Positions 23,195 to 35,308 of a DNA stretch of 64,000 nucleotides are shown in pieces. The notes under the pieces were generated by a model. That model had not been told where the DNA came from and made no database searches. It saw nothing but the letters and a program-made list of their open reading frames with translations. This DNA is from Thunnus maccoyii (lineage: Eukaryota > Chordata > Actinopteri > Scombriformes > Scombridae), in assembly GCF_910596095.1 (NCBI RefSeq), contig NC_056534.1:36317588-36381587 (forward strand), written 5' to 3'. The first letter of the stretch is position 1, and each line of letters begins with the position of its first letter. The translations under genes were made by a program, and so were the position numbers.

Positions 23195-26100
23195 ATGGCT
23201 CTTGAAACACAGGGTGTTCCTCGACTTGAACTGGAGGCTGTTATTGGATTCAACGGTAAGTTTTCCTGCAAACTTTACGGTTCTAACTGAGCTAGCGTTA
23301 TATAATTTCAAGGAATACGTTTGCCAATAAAAGACCCCTCAAAACGTTCTTTATAATTATGTAGGTGTATATTGGGTTTCATGATATTTTAGCCAACGCT
23401 ACGTTTTGTAATGGTCAAGGAGCTATCAGACCCTGCGGTGTCATTTATAGATAACTGCTAAACTAACTGTAACACCATAGTCGGATTACCTAGAAAACCT
23501 TATACTTTCTGACTGTTATCTTAAAACATGTTAGATCACATGTTCTGTTATGCTACACATTGTTTCCACCAGGTCATGTGTTTTCTGGCCTGAGGGTTCA
23601 TCCAGACAGAGAGCACCTCATCTATCCACTGGGATGCACAGTCATTCTGAAGAGAATCAAAGATGGCAAACAGGATTTCCTGCATGGACACACAAACAAT
23701 GTTTCCTGTATCTCAGTGTCCAGAAGTGGATCATATATTGCCTCTGGACAGGTCAACTTTATGGGCTTTAAGGTAGCCATAGTTACAAGACATATCCTTT
23801 ATGTAAAGTTTTTGATACTGATCAGGTTAACTCAACTAAATTCTCATCCTTTGATGTTATGTGGTACATAGGAAAGCAGTCATTCTTTTTGTTTTAGAAT
23901 TATGTGGCTTCTTATGTTACATTTTGAATAAATAAATACCTGTTTTCTTAGGCTGAGGTAATTATCTGGGACTATGCACAGCGAACAATCTATGCCCAGC
24001 TGCTGCTCCACAAGGCGAAGGTAGAGGCCCTGGCGTTCTCTCCCAACGACAAGTACCTGGTGTCCCTGGGGGGTCAGGATGATGGCAGGTAAACATCAAG
24101 TTTAGGTGGTACAATCCAGAGTAAGGTGTGCTCTCTCCTAGATAATCGGTGAATAAGGGACACGTGATCTTGAAAGTACAATAGCAATATCTGCATTCAC
24201 TCTAAAGATGTTAATTTCATGATCATAACTTACTTAATGTTACTTAATCATGACGACATTTCCACAGCAGGTTATGTATCAAACATGTTATTCAGTGACT
24301 AAACACTTTTCACATAGTTTTCACATTGTTACTTCATCACTAATACCTCTGTCCTGTGGTTATCTTAATGGAAATCAAGACATTTCTCTTGGCACATTAT
24401 CACAGTTTATGACTTAAAATACAGACATTGTCTATAAATTGTGTCTGTTCTTCAGTGTTTCTCAAAAACTTTTTCAAATGAGAAGAAAAGTCTTGAACTC
24501 ATATGTCACACCTTAGTTAAATCATTTTCACACCATGAACTCCTTTTGGATTCAGAAAGAAATATTTCAGCACTGTGGTGCAGTACGGATTCTTTACTTG
24601 TTGAGAGTGTGAGGTCTTCTCTGTGTTTTCAGTATAGTCATATGGAACATTGAGACCAAGCAGGCCATCTGCGGGAGCCCAGCTTCAGCTCACAGTGCAG
24701 GTCACTGCCTCACTGTGCAGTACTCAAACACCAATGACAACATCTTTGTTTCTGCTGGGAGGTGAGTGAATGTCATGAACAGAAATTTTACATTGCACAG
24801 AGGGTGTTTCGATGAATGAAATCTTCATTCACCTGCTTACGAAATTGCAAGACGTCTAAGTTTTTGCTTTTGTTCGAGCATAAAAATATTGGATTTCACC
24901 TACCTGCCTTCCAATCTCTTTTTGTGTCTCTATCATTTTCCCTCTAGTTAATGCTCAATTCTCATTATTCTCTTAGAGTATTTTAACATCACTGGTCTAT
25001 TTTTGGCAGTGGAACATTGCGAGTCTGGGAGCTGGACCTCCCCAACAGGAAGATCAGGCCTACAGAGTGTCAGACAGCAAAGCTGAAGAGGATTGTGAGA
25101 TGTATAGAGGTATGAGGACATGGGAGCTGGGAACTAGTTTGCAATTTTGAGGTCCACTTGAGTCTTGGAAAATCACTATTGCCAGAAGTCAGTGGTTATA
25201 GATTTTGAATAAAGACAGGGAACGGTTGATGGTACAGGTGACAAAGATGTATTTGGAGAGATATGACAGAGCTGAAGATATGCAGCTAAGAATATATGAA
25301 CATGACAAGTCACAGTGTGCTTGTAGGCACACAAGCACACAATTGAATGTGATTATTACACAGTGATTCTTTCATTTTGAATGTTCATATTACCGCACAG
25401 ATCGCAGAGGATGATAAGTTCATTTTCTGCGGCACCACCAGTGGAGACATAATGAAAATCAACCTGAAGACGGGACTTCTGAGTGACTGCGGTCCAGTTA
25501 AAGCAAAGTACAGGCTGGTAGGTCAGCACACACAGAGCTGTTACATTCATAACTGGCTTCTGTGACGGTAATCTCGGCCCGATAGTGAAGTCTACTGCTG
25601 CGCACATAAAGCTGATTGAACTGTATTTTATATATTTTATATTTTGTAATTTATTTGACATATTTTATGGATCACTATGCATCACTCCTTGTCATTCCTT
25701 AAATCAATCTTCCCTTGTGAGTATGTTCCTGTACTACTAGCAGAGAAGTCGTTTTTTATAATGAAGTGTGAGAGCTTTTAGCTTTTCAGCTAGTGTCAAA
25801 TATATTCTTGTGTACATAATGCAATATATTTTTAGGGCCATATATTAAAACTCAGTACTCATGCCTTTTCTGTTCAGGGTGTCAGTGTCCTAAGGGTACT
25901 GAAGTCAGGTGACCTACTCGTAGGCTCTGGATCTGGCACCTTCACTCTGTGTTCCAGGAATAACTTCAAAACTCTCAAGTGAGTCCTACAACTGTATCAT
26001 TTATATCATCCCCATAAACACATTACAACAAATATCTCTGGTACCAATAAAACATAAACAGTTTTACTGTGTTTATTTTACAGTGCTCATTATCTTCTCA

Positions 26101-28917
26101 TTTGTTCCTCCTCCCTCACATTAGAGAAGTCCAGCTGGAAAAAGGAGTGACCTCCATTGCTATAAGAGGAGAGGGCCAGCAGTTCTTTGTTGGGACGGAG
26201 GCAGCTCAGATGTACCGCTTCAGTTATGAGGACTTCAAAGCTGAACTCATTTCCACCAGCCACAATAGCGCCGTCAAAGATGTAGCCTTTTGTTTGTGAG
26301 TAGCAGGCAGACCATTTAACGAGAAAGAGTCATCAGTCACTGATGACAAAACATTTACCATCTGTTAATTCTTTTATGGTTTGGATCTGAGACCCACGAG
26401 ACTGAGTGAAACGGCAAATGGCCTCGTGTCAGCTTTTAAATTTGGCAAGAAATATAGAATCTAAATAGAATGAAATTAAGATGAAGTGAAACTCCATCAT
26501 GCTGTCATGCATCATGCATAGTGTAATTCCAGGTTGGCACCCTGGCTCTTTCTACAACAGTCTCCTTGTACACATGTCCTTTGTCTCCCTTGTGGCCTAC
26601 GTGGCTGTTAACTGCAAAACTATGATAAATAACTATTACAGATATGTGGAAATGTATATCCTCACTGTGATCTGTAGTACAAAACAACTGTGTGTTTTTA
26701 CTGATGTATTCCCTTGAATTAAATGGACAAACCCCATATATTTCTTACCATGTATGACTTCAGTACCCCATTGTGCTCGCTAGAGGGTGACATATGCATT
26801 CCTTATCCATGAAAGAACAGTATCAGCTGTAGGTATACTGTATAGTACATAGACCTGAGTCATGCCTTAAATCAAACTTCCTGTCATAATATATATTAAT
26901 ACTTGCAAAGACCAGTATGCTTTCAACTGAACTAGGACTTATTCAATACAAATAGCTTTTTTGGTTAACTATAACTCCACATCTCCCTCTTTTTTTTTAT
27001 CTTCTAGTGGAACGTCTGAGTTATTTGCAACCTGCTCTGAGGAGGACATCAGGTTGTGGCACATAGACAAACCCAAAGAGCTGCTGCGTATCACTGTACC
27101 CAACATGACCTGCAACTCCCTGGACTTCATGGTCGACGGACACAGCATCATCAGTGGTAGGAATTAGGGAGGGAGAAATATCAGTTTCAGTGCTTTGTAA
27201 TAAGCTATAGGTAAGCCTCAGTTGTATTTGTTCCTCAGCTGCTGTAAATTAAAGGAATGTTTTCGATAACAGACAGCGAAGAATGGATTTCACTCTCTTT
27301 TTTTTTTTCGTAGGATGGAATGATGATAAGATTCGCGTTTTTGCACCAGAAAGTGGTCGGCTCTTGCTCATCATTCACAACACACATAGAAAGGGTGTGA
27401 CAGCCATCACTGGCACCAGGGACTGCAAGAGGATCATCAGTGGAGGCGGAGAGGGACAGGTCAGTAGTAGACTCACAGGTCTGTCTCCAAACACTTCGCT
27501 CATATTTCATTCATTTCTAGTAAGGCGTGTCCTTGATAAAATGTAAGGGGCGTAGGTTTGTTAGTGGCTGTTCTTGCCACTATTCAAGCGACTACCATGC
27601 ATTTAGAAATCTCTGATTGTCTGGTATCGAGAGACGAGGTCAGTAACACAAACTTAGACATGTTCAAAAATAGTGTAACGTTCAGTGTTCTTATCAAATG
27701 AAAACACAAAGCTGCATATTGAAATCCTCCACAATAATGTTACATTTTGAAACGGCAGTTCCCACAAATTCCTTCAGGATGTTAGTGTTGTCTGTTAGCA
27801 GACACCATGTACAGTAAATTAACAACAGTTAGATGCAAAAAAAAACATTTTATCCTAAAAAGCCATATTTAAAAATGGAAAGACGAGTCTGTATAGTTTA
27901 TAGTCTATAGTTTCCCTAATAATTCTATTTATGACTAAACTTTTGGTAAAAAAAAATACTTTACTGTACACTCTGTATCACCCTGAAAATAAGCATGTTT
28001 GAGCACTGTGGTACACTGTATGATTCCAGTTTGACAGAAAGTAATCATGTTTTCATTATGTATTGATCTTTCTATCCATAGCTATGCTAGTGAATTAGTA
28101 GTTACAGAAGAACATAGTTGTATTTTAATTACATCTTTTTTTTCACCCGTTGTATCACAGGTGCGTGTTTGGGAGCTGCAGCCACGTGGCCACCGACTCC
28201 TGGAGACCATGAAAGAGCACAAAGCCACCGTCACCTGTATCAAAATCAAGAGTGACGACAAAGAGTGTGTCACCGCCAGCACCGACGGTACCTGCGTCAT
28301 CTGGGACATAGTGTGAGTGGCCCACCTGCATACCCGAACACCTGAACACTTCACACACACACACACAGCATGTTTCCTCATTAGACCTGCATTCTTGTAA
28401 AATCAGGAATTTATTTGTAGAGCTAAAATGAATTTCCACACAAACCCCAGACTATGATTAATTAATTCTCAGTTCACAACACAACCTTAAAGCGGATGAC
28501 TCATGATTTTACTAAAACTCCACTAAGTCATAATTGTTAATGATATACAGCACTGACAGTGGAAAAAGGTTTTCCTTTAGGTCTGAGTCGTTAGGAGAGA
28601 AAAATGTTGAAGCTGTTCATCGGTGTCTGGATGGAAAAATAGGAATGAAAAGAAATCCAGAGCATTCTTTATAAAGAAAGCTTAAAATCCTTTAATCCAT
28701 GGGCTTCTTCTCTGAGGAGAGTAAAACCTTTCAAAACTCTGACGGTGGTCATACTTTTTCACTGTCTATCCTCCTTACTGAACAAGCCTGTGGATTAACA
28801 GCTCCCTGGCTGTATTCATGTATTTTTGTATAACTAACAAGCTGATGTTGAAAAGAATTTTAGACAGACAAGAACCTAAATGAAGATGGATTTTCACCCT
28901 ATGCAGGCAAAGAGAAA

Positions 28918-28963
<46 letters not shown>

Positions 28964-29993
28964 TGGGTGCACAATAAATTGTATTGCAGAGTCTTGTTTT
29001 TTGATCAGCGTGTGAGTTTGATCACTGTAACTTGCACTGGGAAGTTCACGCTGTGTGAAACATTAGTGAAACTCGCTCTCTCTCTCTCTCTCTCCTCTCT
29101 TTTTTTTTCTTGTCTCACGTGTCTCCTCTGCATCTCCTCCTGCAGGCGATTCGTAGGCCTTCAAACGGTGATCGACAGCACGCTGTTCCGGACGGTGTGC
29201 TACCACCCAGAGGAATACCAGATCATTACCAGTGGCACTAACAGAAAGGTTTGTTCTAGGACTGTTTGTACTTTGACTCAGCACTCATTGCAGTGGAATA
29301 CATTACAATACACATCAGGCAGTTTTTACCAAACAACATTTTATGTTACTTAAATGATTTCCCATCACTGTGGTCTCCATATATCTTTACTTTCAGCTTT
29401 GTTTTGGCTGGTTTTATACACTAGCATGTGCTATAGAACACTCTGGGATTCACAATTGAGCAGTCGTGCCTCACATGAAGAAAAACTGTAATGATTGAAA
29501 GTCTCTCGGGGTGTAAAGGCACTGGCACTCAACAGTCATATGTCTCGTTATGCTGTTATTGTCATAATAATCTCCGCTCATTGAGCTGCTCTGGTAAGAT
29601 CAGTATAGAGGAACACAGTGAAGACTTGCTCAATCACACACACTCGCATGTAGTTTGAAAAGCTCGTAATTTGTTTCTCAGCTCAGCATAATTAAGGCTT
29701 CGTGTTGGCTGCTCGCCACCGTTTAAGTCTGTTATTTTCTGTCATTTTGATTAACTCGGCAACACTTGTTTACACGAGGTCAGAAGTTCACAGAGGCAGA
29801 ATGAAACGCTTATGTCTTTGATTGTGCACTTTATCCGCACCCCTTGAACCCGACCACACGCCAGACCCATATTGTTGGCTGCGCTGCAACGCTGAGAGGT
29901 GAGGACAAGTTGTGCTGATTAACACAACTCTGTGGATGTGCTGAGTGAGCGGAGAGAGAGAGAGAGAGAGTGAGAGGGAGGGATTCATGGAGG

Positions 29994-30028
<35 letters not shown>

Positions 30029-30163
30029 CAGATAGAGGGGAGCGCCGTGGTGTTCGTGCCTTCCTGCGGATGTGCCTATGCCACCCAAGTGCCAGCCAGA
30101 TCCACCATCTGCTCATCCTAGGACACAGGCACTCTGTCTGGGAGAACAAACACCAGCGCTCTG

Positions 30164-30194
<31 letters not shown>

Positions 30195-31746
30195 CCCCTC
30201 TTACTCCGACCCTTCACCACATCCCAGCATGCCTTTATGAGTAGATTCACAGCGAGTGAGGCAACAGAACTGGAGGAATAGTGAAGAAAAGGAGGAAAAA
30301 AAATGTCTGTAAGAGATCAAATGCTACCTTTGTGATGAGTAATGATGTGTTTTTGACGGTACAATAAGTGGTGTCAGCCTCTTTTCGTTTTTTTTTTTTT
30401 TCCAAGTCATGCATCGTAGTTGACAGCAGGTTAATTGTATAGTTTCCATTAAAAATCGTGGTATTTGATTTGCCTCAAGGGAAATATAGCCTCGGTAGCT
30501 AATATAGTTTAACTGAAAAATTGTCCACTTGCAGCCTAGGTGTTTTCTCTCCGTGTTATTACTATAAACAGTAGTGACAGAGCTAAAAATAAGGATGGAT
30601 CATTTCTCTGAGGGAGCACAGAAAAGAAATAGTCCAGTAAAGACAAGTTGAAGCTCAAACAGGCACATCCAATTAAATAACATGTCACTAACAAATTAAA
30701 TTCTAGGACCAATTAGCATAAGGCCTTTAATGATGTAATGCTTGTCTGCAGCTCGGGTGACTGTACTCTGCTCGTGAACCGAGGTCTTGACGTTTCAGTG
30801 TCGCCCTCGCTCGCTGCATGTAATTAATTTCCTGGTGGCCCGAGTTGTGGCTGCGGGCCAGTTTCCCAGGCGAAGGTGGAGGGAACACAGATGGGCCAAG
30901 ACAACTCACACAGGTGGTAGTCTCTAATAAGCTGCTGAAATGAGATGAGGAGGGAGGGAGAGGTCGTGACAGTGGCAAGGAAGAAGAGAAGATGACCTAG
31001 GGAGGAAGAAAGAGGAGGACATTGAGTGTTACAATAAGTTTCGTCACAGCGGGGAAACAGTAGTTCAGTCTCTCACAGACTAGTGAGAAGTAGTTTCATG
31101 TCGGTAAACTCAACACACGACTGAATGCACACATAGCTGAATGAATTTGTATCATCAGTACAGTTTTTAAAAAAAGAAGATTGAAAATGATTTTCACTTC
31201 ATATTTGGTGTTCATAATGAACCATTCCCCCCTCTGGTGGTAGCTCCTAAATGATGTTTTGTTATTTTGTGTAAATATTAATAATACTGGTAAGCCATTC
31301 CATCTGAATAAGCAAATCTGATGCAGAGCAATACTGTGGATTGAAATGGCCCCCGCAGAAATGTTCATGTGGCTTGTGATGGGGGGGGGGGGGGGCAGCT
31401 TATTGCTTTGAGAATCACTCTTCAGTTCTGAAACTATAAATAAGATTCTTTTTTTTTTATACTGAGCCTTTTGTTCCTTTTTTTTTTTATTCCATAATAA
31501 CCGACGGTATTTGATATGTCTGTGTGAGATTACATTTCCCTTCTTATAATGCATTATAAGTCTTGTGCAGAGAAATGAAATCCTGTCTCAGAGGCTATTC
31601 TCATAAATGTTGGGCTTATTCTGAGCAGCCCTGTGTCATTTGAACTCTTCCTTATACAAATGCTGGTCATGTAATGCTGCTTATAATTTCATTTAGTTTA
31701 GTCTTTCCATGCCAGTTTAGTCATAACATAGTTGAGCATTACAGCC

Positions 31747-31803
<57 letters not shown>

Positions 31804-33326
31804 TTTTCAGTAAAAAGTGTAGTACTTTCAGAGCTTGATCAACTTTGAAGTGGAATCTGTTTAGCCTGTGTTTGACTAAATTTTGAAACGGCTTTTGGAC
31901 CTTTTTCAGTGAATCTATGTGGCCCTTACTTATAAGATGTGATCATCTTTGTCATATAAATAACAAGAAAGAACCTCTCTTAGTGTGTGGCACCGTGATG
32001 TTTCTTCTGTCACCTGCGCTATAAATAACTTCAGCTAACAATTGCCTTTTGTGAGACTCGATACTTTGACAGCTGTAAAGCCCTGGGGATGATTAAATCT
32101 CATTTAGATTTGCAAACATGGTTTCAATAGCGGTGTGTGACAGCTCGATAGAATCTAACCATAGACCTGCTCATTTCCATACCAGCATAAGAAATATAAA
32201 GGTAATCGTTTGAGGTCACATATTGCATATCACCAAAAATAGTAAATGATACAGTATATATTAGATGATGTAATAGAACAACAGCACAGCAGCGTAGAGG
32301 TGGTTGTCACTTGCATCACCTGAAAAGAAAGCTAATAGAAGAAGTCAGACAACTTATCAATCATCAATGGCAATTATTACTACACTTCAAACTGCAGCAA
32401 AGAGATCAAAAGGATGTGTATTATTTAAGATGCATGCTTAATCATTTTCTCCTTGTTGTCATGCTTTATAAGCCAGGTTAGCTTCTGTGTCTTTAAGATA
32501 GCAAGGACGAGATCAGTGTATCCTCACCACATGTTCCTCTAGCCTTCCCTCTCGGACATAAACAATGGCAGTAATTAACAAACGTGTGTAATGTGCAACA
32601 CCTGCAGCTGCATTCGGTTGTTTCTCTGTGTTCACTTATTTTTCTCAGGTTACCTACTGGGATGTGTATGACGGCTCCACCATCAGAGAACTGGAGGGCT
32701 CTCAGTCTGGGGCCATCAATGGCATGCACATCTCACAGGACGGTAAACACTTTGTGACAGGTACGGTCCATTACACATGCTGCTTGTTGTATCGTAGCTC
32801 TGCTGCTTTTAGTGATTTTCCTATCAATAATTCAACCGGAAAACGCATTAATGATCTACAGAATCTGTTGTGTACATGAGCACTGATTGTATACCGTAGA
32901 TAGTTTTACTCACCGCTGGTTCATTCTGATTCTGCTCCTGATTGTTTCAGATTTTGCCTTTTAGTTAAAGAACTGCATCATTAAATGCTTTGATTTTCCT
33001 TGTATTATTTTTCATCAGGCTTTGTTTACTCTCAAATATTGACAAGTGCTTGTTCATCTCTCCAGAGCCTGTTGAGTGTTCTCATCTCCTTTACCACACA
33101 TGCTCTGCTCAGATTTCCATCAGTTTTTTTTTTTTCCATACCAGGTGGAGATGACAAGCTGGTGAAGGTTTGGGACTACATGGAAGGTGCAGTAACCCAC
33201 ATCGGAATAGCTCACGGTGGAAGCATCACCAGCATCAAGATCTGCTCCAACAACCGCTGCTTGGTCAGCACCAGCGCAGACGGAGCCATCCTCCGGTGGA
33301 GGTTCCCCCATCCTTCCTCCGCTTAA
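23195..33326 (+). CDS. cfap52: cilia and flagella associated protein 52 (WDR16)
   Basis: Fourteen coding exons: 23195-23255, 23573-23772, 23952-24088, 24633-24761, 25010-25109, 25401-25517, 25878-25978, 26125-26295, 27008-27156, 27314-27459, 28161-28312, 29146-29248, 32649-32760 and 33145-33326. They join without a frame break into 619 residues (human CFAP52 has 620). The protein is a string of WD40 repeats forming beta-propellers. Landmarks shared with human include EHLIYPLGCTV, ASGQVNFMGFK, RVWELDLPNRKI, GQQFFVGTE, LLRITVPNMTC, CKRIISGGGEG, ECVTASTDGTC and SADGAILRW. CFAP52 is an axonemal protein inside doublet microtubules of motile cilia and sperm flagella. Intron 12 (29249-32648) is the largest at 3.4 kb and is full of simple repeats. 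The donors of exons 11 and 12 are ordinary, and nothing is truncated. Confidence 0.98.
28921..28959. repeat. (GT)n microsatellite
   Basis: About 19 GT units, nearly uninterrupted, in cfap52 intron 11. It is probably polymorphic. Confidence 0.95.
29952..30024. repeat. compound (GA)n microsatellite
   Basis: Two GA arrays are separated by a short G-rich spacer with an ATG. It lies 140 bases before a (CT)n array (30164-30190), so the two could pair in an RNA copy. Confidence 0.9.
30164..30190. repeat. (CT)n microsatellite
   Basis: About 13 CT units in cfap52 intron 12, in inverted relation to the (GA)n array at 29952-30024. Confidence 0.9.
31381..31395. repeat. G-run of 15
   Basis: Fifteen consecutive G bases in cfap52 intron 12. 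It is a site prone to length change and sequencing error. Confidence 0.9.
31751..31803. repeat. (AT)n microsatellite
   Basis: About 26 AT units with one G interruption, in cfap52 intron 12. Confidence 0.95.
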
Positions 33327-33381
33327 TGGAACATGTTGAATTCAGTAGAATTACAGAATGTTTTACACTCTGATCAAAACA

Positions 33382-33387
33382 AATAAA
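33382..33387 (+). terminator. polyadenylation signal of cfap52
   Basis: AATAAA lies 55 bases after the cfap52 stop codon, giving a very short 3' UTR. Confidence 0.7.
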
Positions 33388-33389
33388 TG

Positions 33390-34925
33390 TCATTTTGATG
33401 AAGCAGCAATGACAATATTAGATTGTTTTTGCAGCAGACTTTACTTACACTACTAACATTACAATATACTGAAGAAGTGGGAATTCACTAACTTGAATTT
33501 TAAATGAACTTCAAGGCACAAGAACCTGTTATTTGCTTCTTTAGACTGTTTGGGAACAACAGGATTGATGGCGTACTACATACTCTCTCAGTGCAAATGA
33601 AATCAGAATATGTGAAAGCAAGGCTATATCATACGGTACATTAAATGCATACTGCTACTGTAGAGACGAGGAAGAGGCCCAGAGTCTTGGCCGCTTAAGC
33701 ACACGGCTGCTGTCAGCTAATCTATCAACAGCGATTCCCTGGAGGAGGGAGTGTTCAACAGACAGCCTCCTTGACTGTCTGATCTGAATCCATTCTCCTC
33801 AATATTGTTCAAAACGGCCAATTTGAAATAATAATCACTCACCTCTGCTTCCTCAAAAAAGTAAAATAACAAACCTGCAGTATAAAGCGAGTCAGCAGAA
33901 ACCCCCATCCCTCTTTCAGTAAAATAGGACATCCCTCTCTTTGCCTTTTACAGTTCAGCTCATGAACACGGTGGCTGTGGAACTACGAATCCTTTTCATG
34001 GGGATAAAAACACATAAAATCACAGTTTGACCCACAGACTGACATTTCTTTGTTGCATTACTTGCTAGAATAAGAGCATTGGGGAAATTATGGAAATATT
34101 GACTGGTGCTCTGACAATCTATTTCAATAAATCAGCACATCTGGCTCGCTAAATCCAATCTTTGGTACTGGTGAGCTGTGAAATTAAGCTTCAGATGATT
34201 AGAATCTGAATATAGCACAAAAGATGCCGGCTCCACGTTGAAAGCCAAAAATGTGCGTGAAGACAGTAGCCGTGCTATTTATAGGACACATCTGTCTGTA
34301 TGATGCTTATAGGGAAGGTATCTCAGTTGCAGAACGAAGCACATTCAGACACTCTATGCAGGTAATGTGATAATACATCTCAGTAGCCATCTACATCAAG
34401 ACAGCAGGGACTGTAACACGCATGTGTGGACACAGGCTGGCTATTTAACATGAAAAACGACATATTTGTGTGAACAGTAGCCTAGTTTGTAGATGTGTAA
34501 TCAGGCTAAGTTGAAGCTTTAAGTTCATGCATGTAACAAACTTCACCCTGCAGCCCTCATAGTTGAATAATCCAACATATACCTGTGATTTTATGTGACC
34601 CTGTGAGGATTTTAGGGCAGGTGATGTTGTAATTGGTCCTACAGGGGGCAGTTTAAGGCTACAATCCTTGACGCCTATTAAATACAATAACTTCCTTGTT
34701 GTGGGTTTCCCTCCCTGTGCAATAAACGAGAGGTGTAAAGTTTTATACTCATCACCAATCAAGCAACAGTGTGTGACTTTATAAAAAAAAAAGCTGATTC
34801 TGCTCATTGATCTGTCTTTTCATTGTGATAAACTATATCTAAACCAGGTTAATTAAATTCATGTCTGAGGGGCAGGCATTAGACAGGATCCTCCAAATAG
34901 AAACTTGTTCATTGTAGCTCCATAG
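33390..34925. other. intergenic region between cfap52 and usp43
   Basis: This 1.5-kb stretch is AT-rich. No exon of either neighbour, RNA gene or clear mobile element was recognised. Confidence 0.6.
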
Positions 34926-34930
34926 ACAGA

Positions 34931-34951
34931 GGAGGGAGGGAGGGAGGGAGG
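34931..34951 (+). promoter_or_regulatory. (GGGA)n tract, G-quadruplex motif upstream of usp43
   Basis: GGGAGGGAGGGAGGG (34934-34948) has four G3 runs with single-base loops, which is an ideal G-quadruplex motif. It lies about 360 bases upstream of the usp43 ATG and is probably in or near the promoter. A regulatory role is inferred from position only. Confidence 0.5.
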
Positions 34952-35167
34952 AATAGCGGCGGTGGAGAGAGTGTGAAATACCGCCAGCGCTGAGAGCCAT
35001 CGATGAGGAAGTGTAATTGAACCTGTGATGTGGGGAGAGCGAGGCAGCTCCTCTCTGTAGTTTCTGAGGAGAGAGCGTCACCCATCAAAACGCGCGGACG
35101 GGTGACAACCACATACTGGGAATTACCGGGATGTCAAGGGAATAATATCAGTAATCATGTGCCTTAT

Positions 35168-35186
35168 TGGCACCGAGTCGGTGCCA
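35168..35186 (+). promoter_or_regulatory. perfect inverted repeat in the probable usp43 5' UTR
   Basis: TGGCACCGAGTCGGTGCCA has 9-base arms around a central G. As RNA it would form an 8-bp GC-rich stem with a 3-base loop. It lies 120 bases before the usp43 ATG and just before a consensus splice donor (GCG|gtaaga at 35194-35195). It could affect translation or splicing if transcribed. Confidence 0.5.
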
Positions 35187-35308
35187 CCTCAGCGGTAAGA
35201 TTTGTGGAGAGAAAAGAGGAGGAGGAGGAGGGGTAGACAGCCTGGCAGACAGGTGCGACTCCACAGCCCGTTTCATTTTCTCTCAGTCCTAATATCCGTA
35301 ACAGAGCC

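Larger units (their letters stand above)
29249..32648 (+). other. cfap52: cfap52 intron 12, repeat-rich
   Basis: This is the largest cfap52 intron. It holds (GA)n, (CT)n and (AT)n arrays and a 15-base G-run, listed separately. I see no nested gene. Open frames here are short or made of low-complexity Ser/Leu runs from the (CT)n tracts. Confidence 0.75.

Noticed and set aside
31096-31554. 152-residue minus-strand frame in cfap52 intron 12
   Set aside because: It crosses poly-T tracts and the 15-base G-run, and the product is low complexity with no recognised domain.
35159-35190. Possible CRISPR-related RNA
   Set aside because: Only one 16-base stem matches; there are no direct repeats, spacers or cas genes, and the context is a vertebrate 5' UTR.
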